A stretch of DNA of 64,000 bases from Ancylobacter novellus DSM 506 (lineage in GTDB: Bacteria; Pseudomonadota; Alphaproteobacteria; Rhizobiales; Xanthobacteraceae), in NCBI RefSeq assembly GCF_000092925.1, contig NC_014217.1, forward strand, positions 1,922,001 through 1,986,000, in the 5' to 3' direction. The notes beneath the pieces were generated by a model. It was given only the letters and a program-made list of their open reading frames with translations, was not told where the DNA came from and ran no database searches. Both the position numbers and the translations under genes were made by a program. Position 1 is the stretch's first letter, and every line of letters starts with the position of its first letter. Shown here in pieces: positions 1 through 8,789 of the stretch.

Positions 1-181
1 GACCCTCGGCGGCGACGCGGCCGGCCTTCTTGGCGGCCTTGGCGAGGCCCTTCTTGCGCAGCCAGTCGATGGCGGCCTCGATGTCGCCGTCGACCTCGGT
101 CAGCGCGGCCTTGCAGTCCATCATGCCGGCGCCGGTCTTCTCGCGCAGCTCCTTCACCATGCCCGCGGTGATGTTGGCCAT
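1..181 (-). CDS. tsf: Elongation factor Ts, N-terminal part (cut by window edge)
   Basis: EF-Ts is the cytosolic guanine-nucleotide exchange factor that recharges EF-Tu during translation. The visible 60 residues begin [20 protein letters not shown] and continue through the UBA-like N-terminal domain ([25 protein letters not shown]), which contacts EF-Tu. The start is ATG, preceded by GAGGAA at good spacing. It lies downstream of rpsB on the same strand, the usual rpsB-tsf pairing, separated by 123 bp with a strong inverted repeat. The C-terminal three quarters are outside the window. Confidence 0.95.
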   Translation of the reverse strand, partial: MANITAGMVKELREKTGAGMMDCKAALTEVDGDIEAAIDWLRKKGLAKAAKKAGRVAAEG

Positions 182-216
182 GTTCGGTTCCTCAACGATC
201 CTGTGTCATTCGACGA

Positions 217-250
217 CACGGCCGGCCGGAGGGAATCCGGGCCGGCCGTG
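217..250 (-). terminator. GC-rich inverted repeat between rpsB and tsf (attenuator-like)
   Basis: An 11-bp perfect stem (CACGGCCGGCC at 217-227 with its complement at 240-250) with a 12-nt loop follows the rpsB stop and precedes tsf. There is no U-run after it on the minus strand, so it is not a simple intrinsic terminator. It may act as a partial terminator, an RNA-processing site or a stability element that sets the S2 to EF-Ts ratio. Confidence 0.5.
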
Positions 251-304
251 CGATGCAATGTCTGGCGCCCTCATGTGACGCCGTCGCGAAGCTGGCGCCC
301 GAGG

Positions 305-1306
305 TCACTCGACCTCGGCGGTCAGCTCCTTGGCCTGCGCGATCCAGCCGTCGACGCGGCCCGGCAGGCCGACTTCCTCGCCGAGGTGATGCGCGTCATC
401 GGCGCTCAGGCCGGCGATCTGCGAGAAGTGGAAGAAGCCGAGGTCGGTCAGCTTCTTCTCGATCTCCGGCGACACGCCGGTGAGCTTCTTCAGGTCGTCG
501 GCGATGCCGCGCGGACCGGAGAGCGGCTCGAAGCTGGTCCAGCCGGAGGTCTCGGCCGGCAGTTCCTCGACCAGCGGGGCCTCGGCGGCGCCGACGTCGA
601 TGCCGAGATCGCCCTGAGCGCGGCCGATGCCGTCGATGGCGGCGCGGGCGACGAGGTCGCAATAGAGGTTGATCGCGCGGCCGGCGTCGTCATTGCCCGG
701 CACCGGGAAGGCGATGCCGTCCGGATCGGAGTTGGTGTCGAGGATGGCCGCGACCGGGATGCCGAGGCGGCGGGCCTCGGCGACCGCGAGGTCTTCCTTG
801 TTGGTGTCGATCACGAAGAGCAGGTCGGGAATGCCGCCCATGTCGCGGATGCCGCCCAGAGCGCGATCGAGCTTCTCCTTCTCGCGCTGGAGCGTCAGGC
901 GCTCCTTCTTGGTGTAGCCGACACCCTCGCCGGCGTTGAGCAGCTCTTCGAGCTTCTTCAGGCGGGCGATGGAGTGCGAGATGGTCTTCCAGTTGGTCAG
1001 CATGCCGCCGAGCCAGCGGGAATTGACGTAGTACTGCGCCGAGCGCTTGGCCGCATCGGCCACGGCATCGGCCGCCTGACGCTTGGTGCCGACGAACAGC
1101 ACGCGGCCGCCGCGGGCCACGGTGTCGGACACCGCCTGCAGCGCGCGATGCAGCGCCGGCACGGTCTGGGCCAGGTCGATGATGTGGATGTTGTTGCGGG
1201 TGCCGAAGATGAACGGCGCCATCTTCGGGTTCCAGCGGTGGGACTGGTGGCCGAAGTGCACGCCAGCTTCCAGGAGCTGGCGCATGGAGTAATCAGGGAG
1301 TGCCAT
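305..1306 (-). CDS. rpsB: 30S ribosomal protein S2 with C-terminal helical extension
   Basis: Small-subunit ribosomal protein S2, 333 residues. The N-terminus [20 protein letters not shown] and the following [23 protein letters not shown] are diagnostic. The start is the ATG at 1306; an in-frame extension further upstream does not look like S2. The protein is about 80-90 residues longer than E. coli S2. The tail (from about residue 270; [20 protein letters not shown], then QIAGLSADD) resembles helix-hairpin-helix-like tails known on some alphaproteobacterial proteins. A good promoter lies upstream at 1450-1478 and tsf follows, so rpsB-tsf is probably one unit. Confidence 0.97.
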   Translation of the reverse strand: MALPDYSMRQLLEAGVHFGHQSHRWNPKMAPFIFGTRNNIHIIDLAQTVPALHRALQAVSDTVARGGRVLFVGTKRQAADAVADAAKRSAQYYVNSRWLGGMLTNWKTISHSIARLKKLEELLNAGEGVGYTKKERLTLQREKEKLDRALGGIRDMGGIPDLLFVIDTNKEDLAVAEARRLGIPVAAILDTNSDPDGIAFPVPGNDDAGRAINLYCDLVARAAIDGIGRAQGDLGIDVGAAEAPLVEELPAETSGWTSFEPLSGPRGIADDLKKLTGVSPEIEKKLTDLGFFHFSQIAGLSADDAHHLGEEVGLPGRVDGWIAQAKELTAEVE

Positions 1307-1449
1307 TGTCGTGTCTCGTCCGGTTAGGCCTCCGCGGACATGGCCGCGCCGATGGATTTCGGCGAACGGCACCGGAGCGACCGATTGGGGCCGTCGTGAA
1401 GCCACGACAAAGCAACCCCGGCCGCGAGTCCGCGTGTGGAATGGCGCGG

Positions 1450-1478
1450 CTTATAAGCGAGCGGGACCCTGGTGGCAA
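1450..1478 (-). promoter_or_regulatory. Sigma70-type promoter for rpsB
   Basis: Read on the minus strand there is a -35 TTGCCA (1473-1478), a 17-bp spacer and a -10 TATAAG (1450-1455), a close match to the housekeeping consensus. Transcription would start near 1443, giving an rpsB leader of about 135 nt. That is long enough for autoregulation by S2 as known in other bacteria, but no specific structure was proven here. Confidence 0.7.
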
Positions 1479-1497
1479 GCCCGATGGAGCGGACAGG

Positions 1498-2343
1498 TCA
1501 GCCGACCGCCAGGCTCAGCTCGGCGAGCCCCGTCACCACGGCGGAGGGGGTGGCCGAGGGCCGGTCCGACAGCCGCGCCAACTCGCGGTAGAGGCGTCCG
1601 GCCGCGGCGGCGCGGTTCAGGCCGCCGCCCGGCATGGCGAGCTCGTGGTGGCGCAGCTCGGGCGAGAGGAAGGCGTCGATCTCCGCCTCGGTCTCCCGCG
1701 TCGGGTCCGGCCAGTCGCCGCCCATATGGCGCTTCATGCGGCCGGTCGTCTCCCGCCAGTCGTCGAGCAGCGCCTCATAGGCCACCACGGCGCGGGCCAT
1801 GCCGCGGGTGTCGTGCTCGGCGTCGAGCGTGTAGCGCAGCCAGAGGCCGAGCGCCTTGCGCAGCGGCATGGAATTGCGCGCCGCCAGCGAGCGCGCCACC
1901 TCCAGCGGATTGCGCAGGGTGAGCACCGCCGCGACGTCGTATCCGGCCTCGCCGAGCGCCTGCGCATAGAGTGGCACCAGCCGGCTGATGCGCGGGTCCT
2001 TCAGGACGATGGTCGACGCGCCGCCGAACTCGCTCTCCAGCGTGTCGTGCAGCTTGCGCCACAGGCCCTTCGCCCGCACGACCTCCGCCGGCGGCACCTT
2101 CATGCGCTGGCGCGAGAACCACACCTGCCCGCAGGCGGCGAGGATCTCGTCGTTCAGGTCGACAATGGGCTTGGATTCCCAGTGGCCGCGTTCATTGCCG
2201 GCACTGGCGTCAAGCAGCGTCTGCGGCGCGGCGGCGCCCAGCAGGTTGATGGTCCGCGTCAGCGCCGAGGTGCCGCTGCGGTGCATCCCCAGGACGAGGA
2301 TGGCGCGCTTCGAGGCGCCCTGCCCGCCGTTCCCACCTGCCAT
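1498..2343 (-). CDS. PAPS-dependent sulfotransferase family protein
   Basis: A 281-residue protein of the bacterial sulfotransferase family, which moves sulfate from PAPS to a sugar, lipid or protein acceptor. The PAPS-binding loop is clear near the N-terminus (LVLGMHRSGTSALTR, about residues 17-30). The 3'-phosphate segment is also present (VLKDPRISRL, about 113-122, then LRNPLEVARSLAARNSM). No signal peptide or membrane segment is seen, so it is probably cytosolic. It sits between dnaE and rpsB on the same strand, with no sulfate-activation or glycan genes next to it, so the acceptor cannot be named. Confidence 0.8.
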   Translation of the reverse strand: MAGGNGGQGASKRAILVLGMHRSGTSALTRTINLLGAAAPQTLLDASAGNERGHWESKPIVDLNDEILAACGQVWFSRQRMKVPPAEVVRAKGLWRKLHDTLESEFGGASTIVLKDPRISRLVPLYAQALGEAGYDVAAVLTLRNPLEVARSLAARNSMPLRKALGLWLRYTLDAEHDTRGMARAVVAYEALLDDWRETTGRMKRHMGGDWPDPTRETEAEIDAFLSPELRHHELAMPGGGLNRAAAAGRLYRELARLSDRPSATPSAVVTGLAELSLAVG

Positions 2344-2436
2344 CAGCCACGCCGCTCCCGAACCCTTCCAGAGGGTCTGGCAATTCCGCGTTTCACCGGG
2401 AAAGGCAAGAACAAAGATGCGCGGGCCGGCGGGCGG

Positions 2437-5400
2437 CTAGGCCATCTCGACCTGCACCACGCCCGGCACCGCCTTGAGCGCACCGGCGATCTGGGGCGAG
2501 AGGCTGTAGCGGCCGGGCAGCTTCAGCTCCACCTCGGTCGCCCCGCTCTCGCCGAGCAGCAGCACGAGGGCCACCTCCCCGTCCCCTCGCCCGCCGGCGA
2601 GCGAGCCGAGGCGCGAGGCGACGCTGTCGAGCGGATCGGGCGAGCGCAGGAAGATGCGCATGCCCTTCTGCATCTTGGAGGCCGCCTCGTCGAGCGGCTC
2701 GGCGGTCTGGATGCGGGCGCGCACATCCTCGCCCTGCATCTCGGCGGAGACCTGCAACAGCAGCGCCTTGCCGGGCTCCAGCAGCTCGCGGAACTGCGCC
2801 AGCGTCTCGGAGAACAGCACCGCCTCGAACTGGCCCGAAGGGTCGGACAGGCCGACGATGCCCATCTTGTTGCCGGTCTTGGTGCGCCGCTCCTGCCGGC
2901 TCACCACCGTGGCCGCGAGGCGCCCGGCGATGGAGCCGGCACGCACCGAGCGGGTGAAGTCGCTCCAGCGCTGCACCCGCAGCCGGTCCAGCGCCTTGCC
3001 GTACTCGTCGAGCGGATGGCCGGTGAGGAAGAAGCCGATGGCGTCATATTCGCGCTGGAGCTTCTCCGCCGGCAGCCAGGGCGTGGCGTTGGGGATCGGC
3101 AATTCCGTCGCCGCGGCGGGCCCGCCGAACATGTTGCCCTGGCCGATCGCCGCCTCCGCCCCGACCGAGGCCGCATGGGCGAGGATGGAATCGATCGCCG
3201 CCGCCGCGCGGGCCCGGTTCGGCTCCAGCGCGTCGAAGGCGCCGGCATTCACCAGGCTCTCCATGGTGCGCTTGTTCAGCGCCTTGGCGTTGATGCGCGC
3301 GGCGAAGTCCGAAAGGCTGGCGAAGGGCCGGTCGCCACGGGCCTCGACGATGGCCTCCACCGCATGCACGCCGACGCCCTTGATGGCGGCGAGCGCGTAG
3401 AGGATGCGCCCCTCCTTCACCGCGAACTCGCGGCCGGAATGGTTGACCGAGGGCGGCACCACCTCGATGCCGAGCCGCTGCGCCTCCTGGCGGAATTCCG
3501 CCAGCTTGTCGGTGTTGCCCATGTCGAGCGTCATCGAGGCGGCGAGGAATTCGGTGGCGTAGTTCGCCTTCATATAGGCGGTCTGGTACGAGACCAGCGC
3601 ATAGGCCGCCGCGTGGCTTTTGTTGAAGCCGTAGTCGGCGAACTTCGCCAGCAGGTCGAAGATCTCCGAGGCCTTGGCCTTGGCAACGCCGCGCTCCACC
3701 GCGCCGGAGACGAAGCGCTCGCGCTGCTTGTCCATCTCGGCGCGGATCTTCTTGCCCATGGCGCGGCGCAGCAAGTCGGCTTCGCCGAGCGAATAGCCCG
3801 ACAGTGTCTGCGCGATCTGCATCACCTGTTCCTGGTAGATGATGACGCCGTAGGTCTCCTTGAGGCTGCTCTCCAGCGCGGGATGCGCGTAGACCGCCTG
3901 CTCATGGCCGTTCTTCACCGCGCAATAGACCGGGATGTTGGCCATCGGGCCCGGCCGGTAGAGCGCGACGAGGGCGATGATATCCTCCAGCCGGTCGGGC
4001 TTCATGTCGACCAGCGCGCGCCGCATCCCTGAGCTTTCCACCTGGAACACGCCGACCGTCTCGCCGCGGGTCAGCATGGCGTAGGTCTTCTCGTCGTTCA
4101 GGGGGATGGTCGACAAATCGAGCTGGATGCCGAGCTGCGCGACGAGGCGCACCGCCGTCTGCAAGACGGTCAGCGTCTTCAGGCCGAGGAAGTCGAACTT
4201 CACCAGCCCGGCCTGCTCGACCCACTTCATGTTGTACTGCGTGACCGGCATGTCGGAGCGCGGATCGCGGTAGAGCGGGACGAGGTTGGAGAGCTTGCGG
4301 TCGCCGATGACGATGCCGGCGGCGTGGGTCGAGGCGTGGCGGTTCAGCCCTTCGAGCTTGGTGGCGATGTCGAAGGCGCGCTTCACCACCGGGTTTTGCT
4401 CGCTCTCGGCCTGGAGGCGCGGCTCGCCCTCGATGGCCTGCGTCAGCGTCACCGGGTTGGCCGGGTTCTGCGGCACCAGCTTGCAGAGCTTGTCGACCTG
4501 GCCGTAGGGCATCTCCAGCACGCGGCCGACGTCGCGCAGCACGCCGCGCGCCTGGAGCGTACCGAAGGTGATGATCTGCGCCACCTGATCGCGCCCGTAG
4601 CGCTGCTGCACGTAGCGGATCACCTCGTCACGGCGTTCCTGGCAGAAGTCGATGTCGAAGTCCGGCATCGACACGCGCTCGGGGTTCAGGAAACGCTCGA
4701 ACAGCAGGCCGAAGCGCAGCGGGTCGAGGTCGGTGATGGTCAGCGAATAGGCGACCAGCGAGCCGGCGCCCGAGCCGCGGCCCGGACCGACAGGAATGCC
4801 CTGAGCCTTCGCCCATTTGATAAAGTCAGACACGATAAGGAAATAGCCGGGAAATTTCATCTTCTCGATGATCGAGAGTTCGAAGGCCAGCCGGTCCTCA
4901 TAGTCCTTCTCGGCGAGCCCCGGCGCCGGCCCATGGACGGCGAGGCGCTTGCGAAGGCCCTCCTCCGCCTGCACCCGCAGTTCCTCGGCCTCGTCGCGCT
5001 CCATGGTGAAGCGCGGCAGGATCGGCTTCACCGTGCGCGGGCGATAGGCGCAGCGCCGGGCGATCTCGACGGTGTTGGCGAGCGCCTCCGGCAGGTCGGC
5101 GAACAACGCCATCATCTCGGCGCGGGTGCGGAAGCGGTGCTCGGGGGTGAGCTGGCGCCGGTCGCCTTCCGCCACCAGCCGGCCCTCGGCGATGCAGATC
5201 AGCGCGTCATGCGCCTCGTAGTCGTCCTGGCCGGCGAAGAACGGCTCGTTGGTCGCCACCAGCGGCAGATCGAGCCTGTAGGCGAGTTCGATCAGCGCCG
5301 TCTCGACGCGCCGCTCCTCGGCGACGCCGTGGCGCTGGATCTCGACATAGAGCCGGTCGCCGAAGAGTTCGGCAAGCGTGTGCAGCCGCTGCTCGGCCTG

Positions 5401-5886
5401 GTCGTGGCTGCCGGCGGCGAGCGCGCGGTCGATGGGCCCGGAAGGGCCGCCAGTCAGGGCGATGAGCCCGCCGGTGCGGCCTTCCAGCCAGTCGAGCTTG
5501 ATGTGCGGCGCGCCGTCGGAGGCGGTGTCGAGGAAGGAGCGGGAGACCAGCTCCATCAGGTTCTTCCAGCCCTCCTCGCTCATCGCCAGCAGGACGACGC
5601 GCGGGCGCTGCTGGCCGGCGGGGCCGCGCGGCGCCGGGCCGGGGAAATCCACGCTGAGCGCGCAGCCGAGGATCGGCTGGATGCCGCTGCCGGCCATCTT
5701 CTCTGAGAATTCCAGCGCGCCAAACAGATTGCCGGTGTCGGTCAGCGCGATGGCGGGCTGGCGGTCCTTCTTGGCGAGCTCGGCCAGCTTGCCGATGGTG
5801 AGCGCGCCTTCCAGCAGCGAGAAGGAGGAATGGACGTGCAGATGGACGAACCCGGCATCGGCCTGCGTCATGTCCTGCTGCGCCAT
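2437..5886 (-). CDS. dnaE: DNA polymerase III alpha subunit
   Basis: Catalytic subunit of the replicative polymerase, 1149 residues, a normal length for DnaE1. The PHP domain opens with FVHLHVHSSFSLLEG (about residue 13 on). The polymerase catalytic aspartates are in MPDFDIDFCQERR (about 405-418) after PVGPGRGSGAGSLVAYSL. The fingers, helix-hairpin-helix and OB-fold regions follow, ending GVVQVEMA. The ATG start is preceded by GAGAGGTGAGAA. It lies downstream of lolC-lolD in an arrangement common in Hyphomicrobiales. The sulfotransferase gene follows after a 93-bp gap. Confidence 0.97.
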   Translation of the reverse strand: MAQQDMTQADAGFVHLHVHSSFSLLEGALTIGKLAELAKKDRQPAIALTDTGNLFGALEFSEKMAGSGIQPILGCALSVDFPGPAPRGPAGQQRPRVVLLAMSEEGWKNLMELVSRSFLDTASDGAPHIKLDWLEGRTGGLIALTGGPSGPIDRALAAGSHDQAEQRLHTLAELFGDRLYVEIQRHGVAEERRVETALIELAYRLDLPLVATNEPFFAGQDDYEAHDALICIAEGRLVAEGDRRQLTPEHRFRTRAEMMALFADLPEALANTVEIARRCAYRPRTVKPILPRFTMERDEAEELRVQAEEGLRKRLAVHGPAPGLAEKDYEDRLAFELSIIEKMKFPGYFLIVSDFIKWAKAQGIPVGPGRGSGAGSLVAYSLTITDLDPLRFGLLFERFLNPERVSMPDFDIDFCQERRDEVIRYVQQRYGRDQVAQIITFGTLQARGVLRDVGRVLEMPYGQVDKLCKLVPQNPANPVTLTQAIEGEPRLQAESEQNPVVKRAFDIATKLEGLNRHASTHAAGIVIGDRKLSNLVPLYRDPRSDMPVTQYNMKWVEQAGLVKFDFLGLKTLTVLQTAVRLVAQLGIQLDLSTIPLNDEKTYAMLTRGETVGVFQVESSGMRRALVDMKPDRLEDIIALVALYRPGPMANIPVYCAVKNGHEQAVYAHPALESSLKETYGVIIYQEQVMQIAQTLSGYSLGEADLLRRAMGKKIRAEMDKQRERFVSGAVERGVAKAKASEIFDLLAKFADYGFNKSHAAAYALVSYQTAYMKANYATEFLAASMTLDMGNTDKLAEFRQEAQRLGIEVVPPSVNHSGREFAVKEGRILYALAAIKGVGVHAVEAIVEARGDRPFASLSDFAARINAKALNKRTMESLVNAGAFDALEPNRARAAAAIDSILAHAASVGAEAAIGQGNMFGGPAAATELPIPNATPWLPAEKLQREYDAIGFFLTGHPLDEYGKALDRLRVQRWSDFTRSVRAGSIAGRLAATVVSRQERRTKTGNKMGIVGLSDPSGQFEAVLFSETLAQFRELLEPGKALLLQVSAEMQGEDVRARIQTAEPLDEAASKMQKGMRIFLRSPDPLDSVASRLGSLAGGRGDGEVALVLLLGESGATEVELKLPGRYSLSPQIAGALKAVPGVVQVEMA

Positions 5887-5974
5887 TTCTCACCTCTCGC
5901 GACTCGGTAGAGCGGAATGGTGGGCGCTGGGCGGGGCCGCGTCCACCAGCCTTGTTCGCTCCTCCCCGTTGTCC

Positions 5975-6073
5975 TCAGACCCCGGTGATGACCCCGGCCC
6001 AGATGCCGATCATGGCGACGAACAGACCGAGGGAGGCAAGGGCGGCGACTTCCTGAAGCAGAATGCGGATCAT
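5975..6073 (-). CDS. Small hydrophobic membrane protein (32 residues)
   Basis: A short ORF, MIRILLQEVAALASLGLFVA then MIGIWAGVITGV, in the 307-bp space between dnaE and the HIRAN-like gene. It would form one membrane helix. GGAGG lies five bases before the ATG, the strongest ribosome site in this stretch, and decides this start over an ATG four codons upstream. No relative is recognised. It could be a small membrane regulator or a chance ORF; the ribosome site and clean transmembrane character favour a real gene. Confidence 0.5.
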   Translation of the reverse strand: MIRILLQEVAALASLGLFVAMIGIWAGVITGV

Positions 6074-6146
6074 GTCGACCTCCATGGAACATATGGAGAA
6101 CATGACTCCCGCAATCCACAGAATCAACCCATGTTCTTCTTTCGTT

Positions 6147-6169
6147 CCGACTCATGGTTGACGAGTCGG
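6147..6169 (-). terminator. Weak hairpin downstream of the HIRAN-like gene
   Basis: CCGACTC (6147-6153) pairs perfectly with GAGTCGG (6163-6169) across a 9-nt loop, 25 bp past the end of the HIRAN-like gene on the minus strand. There is no U-run, so any termination would be inefficient or Rho-assisted. Confidence 0.3.
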
Positions 6170-6193
6170 TAACGAATGGAAGCGCTCACCGGA

Positions 6194-6649
6194 TTATCGC
6201 AGTCGCGGCGGCCAGATGAGGTCGAGCTTGACGACGAGGCCGCCGGCCAGCTCGTCGTCGATCACCACCGCGTCGCAGCGTGCCGGCCTTCCCGCCAGCA
6301 CGGCATGGAAGGCCTCGACGTCGCGCGCGGCGATCTCGCCGACGCGGGCACCCTCCACATGCACCCAGATGGCGGTGGATTCGCCGGCCTGGCTCGGCAG
6401 CGGCGTCAGTTCGGCGACCCGCTCCTCGCCGGCCGAGCTGCTGCGCCCGGCGATGCGGGCGAGCACCGGCTGGTGCGCCGAGGTGCCGGCGACGTCGTAG
6501 TCGAAGGAACCGTCGCCCTTCAGCGCCGCCCTCGCCTGTGGAACGACCACGCGCTGGCCGGTCCAGCGCAGGAGAATGATGAGGGCGATGGCGACGGCGA
6601 CGCCGCCCGCCAGCAGCGTCATGTGATCCTGCAGGAAATGGTCGAGCAT
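6194..6649 (-). CDS. Membrane-anchored protein with HIRAN-like domain
   Basis: A 151-residue protein starting MLDHFLQDHMTLLAGGVAVA. Residues about 9-28 form one membrane anchor. Residues about 49-135 run YDVAGTSAHQPVLARIAG, RVAELTPLP, AIWVHVEGARVGEIAARDVEAF, CDAVVI. This resembles the HIRAN fold pattern (V-G-S-x-Q then R-V-x-x-L-x-P and A-I-x-V-x-x-x-G-x-x-V-G-x-I) known from helicase- and DNA-repair-associated proteins. The match is by eye and remote. The C-terminus would face the cytoplasm if the anchor is N-in. The gene follows lolD after 85 bp. Function is unknown. Confidence 0.6.
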   Translation of the reverse strand: MLDHFLQDHMTLLAGGVAVAIALIILLRWTGQRVVVPQARAALKGDGSFDYDVAGTSAHQPVLARIAGRSSSAGEERVAELTPLPSQAGESTAIWVHVEGARVGEIAARDVEAFHAVLAGRPARCDAVVIDDELAGGLVVKLDLIWPPRLR

Positions 6650-6734
6650 CTCAGCGACTCGCGGCCTACGCGCCTTAGGCGACGATAGCATAAGACTACC
6701 GCCGCAGAAGGGTTCCCGTGGCGCGGGCAATCGC

Positions 6735-7424
6735 TCAGTCGAGCTCGACGACCTGCCCTTCGTGCAGGGTGACGCGGCGGTGCATGCGGCTGGCGAGCTC
6801 GAGATTGTGCGTGGCGATGACCGCGGCGAGGCCGGTCGCCTCCACGAGCTGCGACAGCGCGTGGAACACATGGTCCGCCGTGTGCGGGTCGAGATTGCCG
6901 GTCGGCTCGTCGGCGAGAAGCACGCGCGGCGCGTTGGCCACGGCGCGGGCGATGGCGACGCGCTGCTGCTCGCCGCCGGAGAGCTCGCCCGGCCGATGGT
7001 CGAGACGCTTGCCGAGGCCCAGATAGCCGAGCAGTTCCTTGGCCCGCGCCGCCGCCTCGCGCTTCGACAGGCCGCGGATCATCTGCGGCAGCATCACGTT
7101 CTCCTGCGCCGAGAATTCGGGGAGCAGGTGGTGGAACTGGTAGACGAAGCCGACCTCGACCCGGCGGATGCGCGTGCGCTCGGCGTCGGGCAGGCCCGCG
7201 GTGGCCGCGCCGCCGATATAGACCTCGCCGGCATCCTGGTGCTCCAGAAGGCCGGCGATGTGCAGAAGCGTCGACTTGCCGGTGCCGGACGGCGCGACGA
7301 GGGCCACAGACTGCCCCTCCCCGACCACGAAATCGGCCCCGCGCAGGATGTCGAGCGTGCCCTCGCCCTGCGCGTAGCGGCGCTCGATGCGCTCCAGCCG
7401 GAGCACGGCGTTCACGGGAGGCAC
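6735..7424 (-). CDS. lolD: Lipoprotein-releasing system ATP-binding protein LolD
   Basis: ATPase of the LolCDE-type complex that extracts lipoproteins from the inner membrane for transfer to the outer membrane. It has 229 residues with Walker A (APSGTGKST, 44-52), Q-loop ([13 protein letters not shown]96), signature LSGGEQQR (148-155) and Walker B (VLLADEP, 168-174). The first Walker A glycine is replaced by alanine, a mild variation. The start is GTG at 7424, supported by AGGAGGAG just upstream. It begins 9 bp after the lolC stop, so the two are cotranscribed. Confidence 0.94.
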   Translation of the reverse strand: MPPVNAVLRLERIERRYAQGEGTLDILRGADFVVGEGQSVALVAPSGTGKSTLLHIAGLLEHQDAGEVYIGGAATAGLPDAERTRIRRVEVGFVYQFHHLLPEFSAQENVMLPQMIRGLSKREAAARAKELLGYLGLGKRLDHRPGELSGGEQQRVAIARAVANAPRVLLADEPTGNLDPHTADHVFHALSQLVEATGLAAVIATHNLELASRMHRRVTLHEGQVVELD

Positions 7425-7433
7425 CGGCTCCTC

Positions 7434-8759
7434 CTATTCGTAGCGCAGCGCTTCCACCGGATCGAGGCGCGCGGCGCGCCAGGACGGGTAGAGCGGAGCG
7501 AGGAAGGACAGCACCAGTGCCATCATGACGACGGTCGCGGTCTCGCCGGCATTCATTTCCGCCGGCAGGCGCGAGAGATAATAGAGCTCGGGCGAGAACA
7601 GCTCGGTGGCGGTGAGCCAGGAGATGAACTGGCGAATCTCCTCGACGTTCAGGCACACGACGAGGCCGAGCAGGAAGCCGGCCAGCGTGCCCACAACGCC
7701 GATGGCGGCGCCGGTGACGAGGAAGATGCGCATCACCGCGCCGCGCGAGGCGCCCATGGTGCGCAGGATGCCGATGTCGCGTCCCTTGTCCTTCACCAGC
7801 ATGTTGAGGCCGGAGACGATGTTGAAGGCCGCCACCACCACGATCAGCGTGAGGATGAGGAACATCACGTTGCGCTCGACCTGCAACGCGTTGAAGAAGG
7901 TGGCGTTACGCTGGCGCCAGTCGATGATGTAGACCGGCCGCTCCGCCGCCGCCTGCACCTGCGAGCGCAGGCGTTCCACATTGTCGGGATTGTCGGTGTA
8001 GACCTCGATGGCGGTGACGTCGCCGTCCTTGTTGAAATAGGCTTGGCTTTCCGCCAGCGGCATGAACACGAAGGCGCTGTCATATTCCGACATGCCGATC
8101 TCGAACACCGCCGCGATCTTGTAGACCTTGATGCGCGGCGTCGTGCCCATGGGGGTCACCGCGCCACGCGGGGCGACGAGGGTGAGGTTGTCGCCCGCCT
8201 GCAGCGAGAGCTGGTCGGCGAGGCGCTTGCCAATGGCGATGCCGGAGCCCTCGTCGAAGCCTTCCAGCGTGCCCTGGCGGATATTGGCGCCGATGGCCGG
8301 CAGCGCGCGCAGATTCGCCTCCGAGAGCCCGCGCACCAGCACGCCGCCGGCATTGAAGGCCGAGGAGGCGAGCGCCTGCCCTTCCACCAGCGGCACGGCG
8401 AGCTTGATGCCCGGCACGCCGGCGATGCGCTTGGCTACCGCGTCATAGTCGGTGAGCGGGCTGTCGATCGGCTGGACGAGGATGTGGCCGTTGAGGCCGA
8501 GGATCTTCGACAAGAGCTCGGTGCGGAAGCCGTTCATCACCGCCATGACGATGATCAGCGTCGCCACCCCGAGCATGATGCCGAGGAAGGAGAAGCCGGC
8601 GATGACCGAGATGAAGCCTTCCTTGCGGCGCGCGCGCAGATAGCGCAGCGACAGCATCCATTCGAAGGCGCTGAAGGGGCGCGAGCCGGTTGGCTCCGCG
8701 ACGGGGTGTGCCTTGGCCGACTTCGCCCCACGCGCTTCGCTCCGTGCCGCCGTCGCCAT
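7434..8759 (-). CDS. lolC: Lipoprotein-releasing system permease LolC/LolE type
   Basis: Integral membrane subunit of the lipoprotein-release ABC transporter, 441 residues. A cytosolic N-tail is followed by FEWMLSLRYLRARRKEGFIS and the first helix (about 50-75). A large periplasmic domain comes next, then three C-terminal helices starting near FLILTLIVVVAAFNIVSGL, ending YPSWRAARLDPVEALRYE as in the MacB/LolE (FtsX-like) family. Alphaproteobacteria usually have a single LolC/E gene that acts as a homodimer with LolD, and no second permease is visible here. It is followed 9 bp later by lolD. Confidence 0.93.
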   Translation of the reverse strand: MATAARSEARGAKSAKAHPVAEPTGSRPFSAFEWMLSLRYLRARRKEGFISVIAGFSFLGIMLGVATLIIVMAVMNGFRTELLSKILGLNGHILVQPIDSPLTDYDAVAKRIAGVPGIKLAVPLVEGQALASSAFNAGGVLVRGLSEANLRALPAIGANIRQGTLEGFDEGSGIAIGKRLADQLSLQAGDNLTLVAPRGAVTPMGTTPRIKVYKIAAVFEIGMSEYDSAFVFMPLAESQAYFNKDGDVTAIEVYTDNPDNVERLRSQVQAAAERPVYIIDWRQRNATFFNALQVERNVMFLILTLIVVVAAFNIVSGLNMLVKDKGRDIGILRTMGASRGAVMRIFLVTGAAIGVVGTLAGFLLGLVVCLNVEEIRQFISWLTATELFSPELYYLSRLPAEMNAGETATVVMMALVLSFLAPLYPSWRAARLDPVEALRYE

Positions 8760-8789
8760 GTCGCTCCGCCACGCGCTCCGTTTAGCCGA

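Noticed and set aside
1300..4032. Long plus-strand open frame opposite dnaE and the sulfotransferase
   Set aside because: It is the mirror of high-GC coding sequence: Arg/Gly/His-rich, no domains, no ribosome site. The minus-strand genes explain the region fully.
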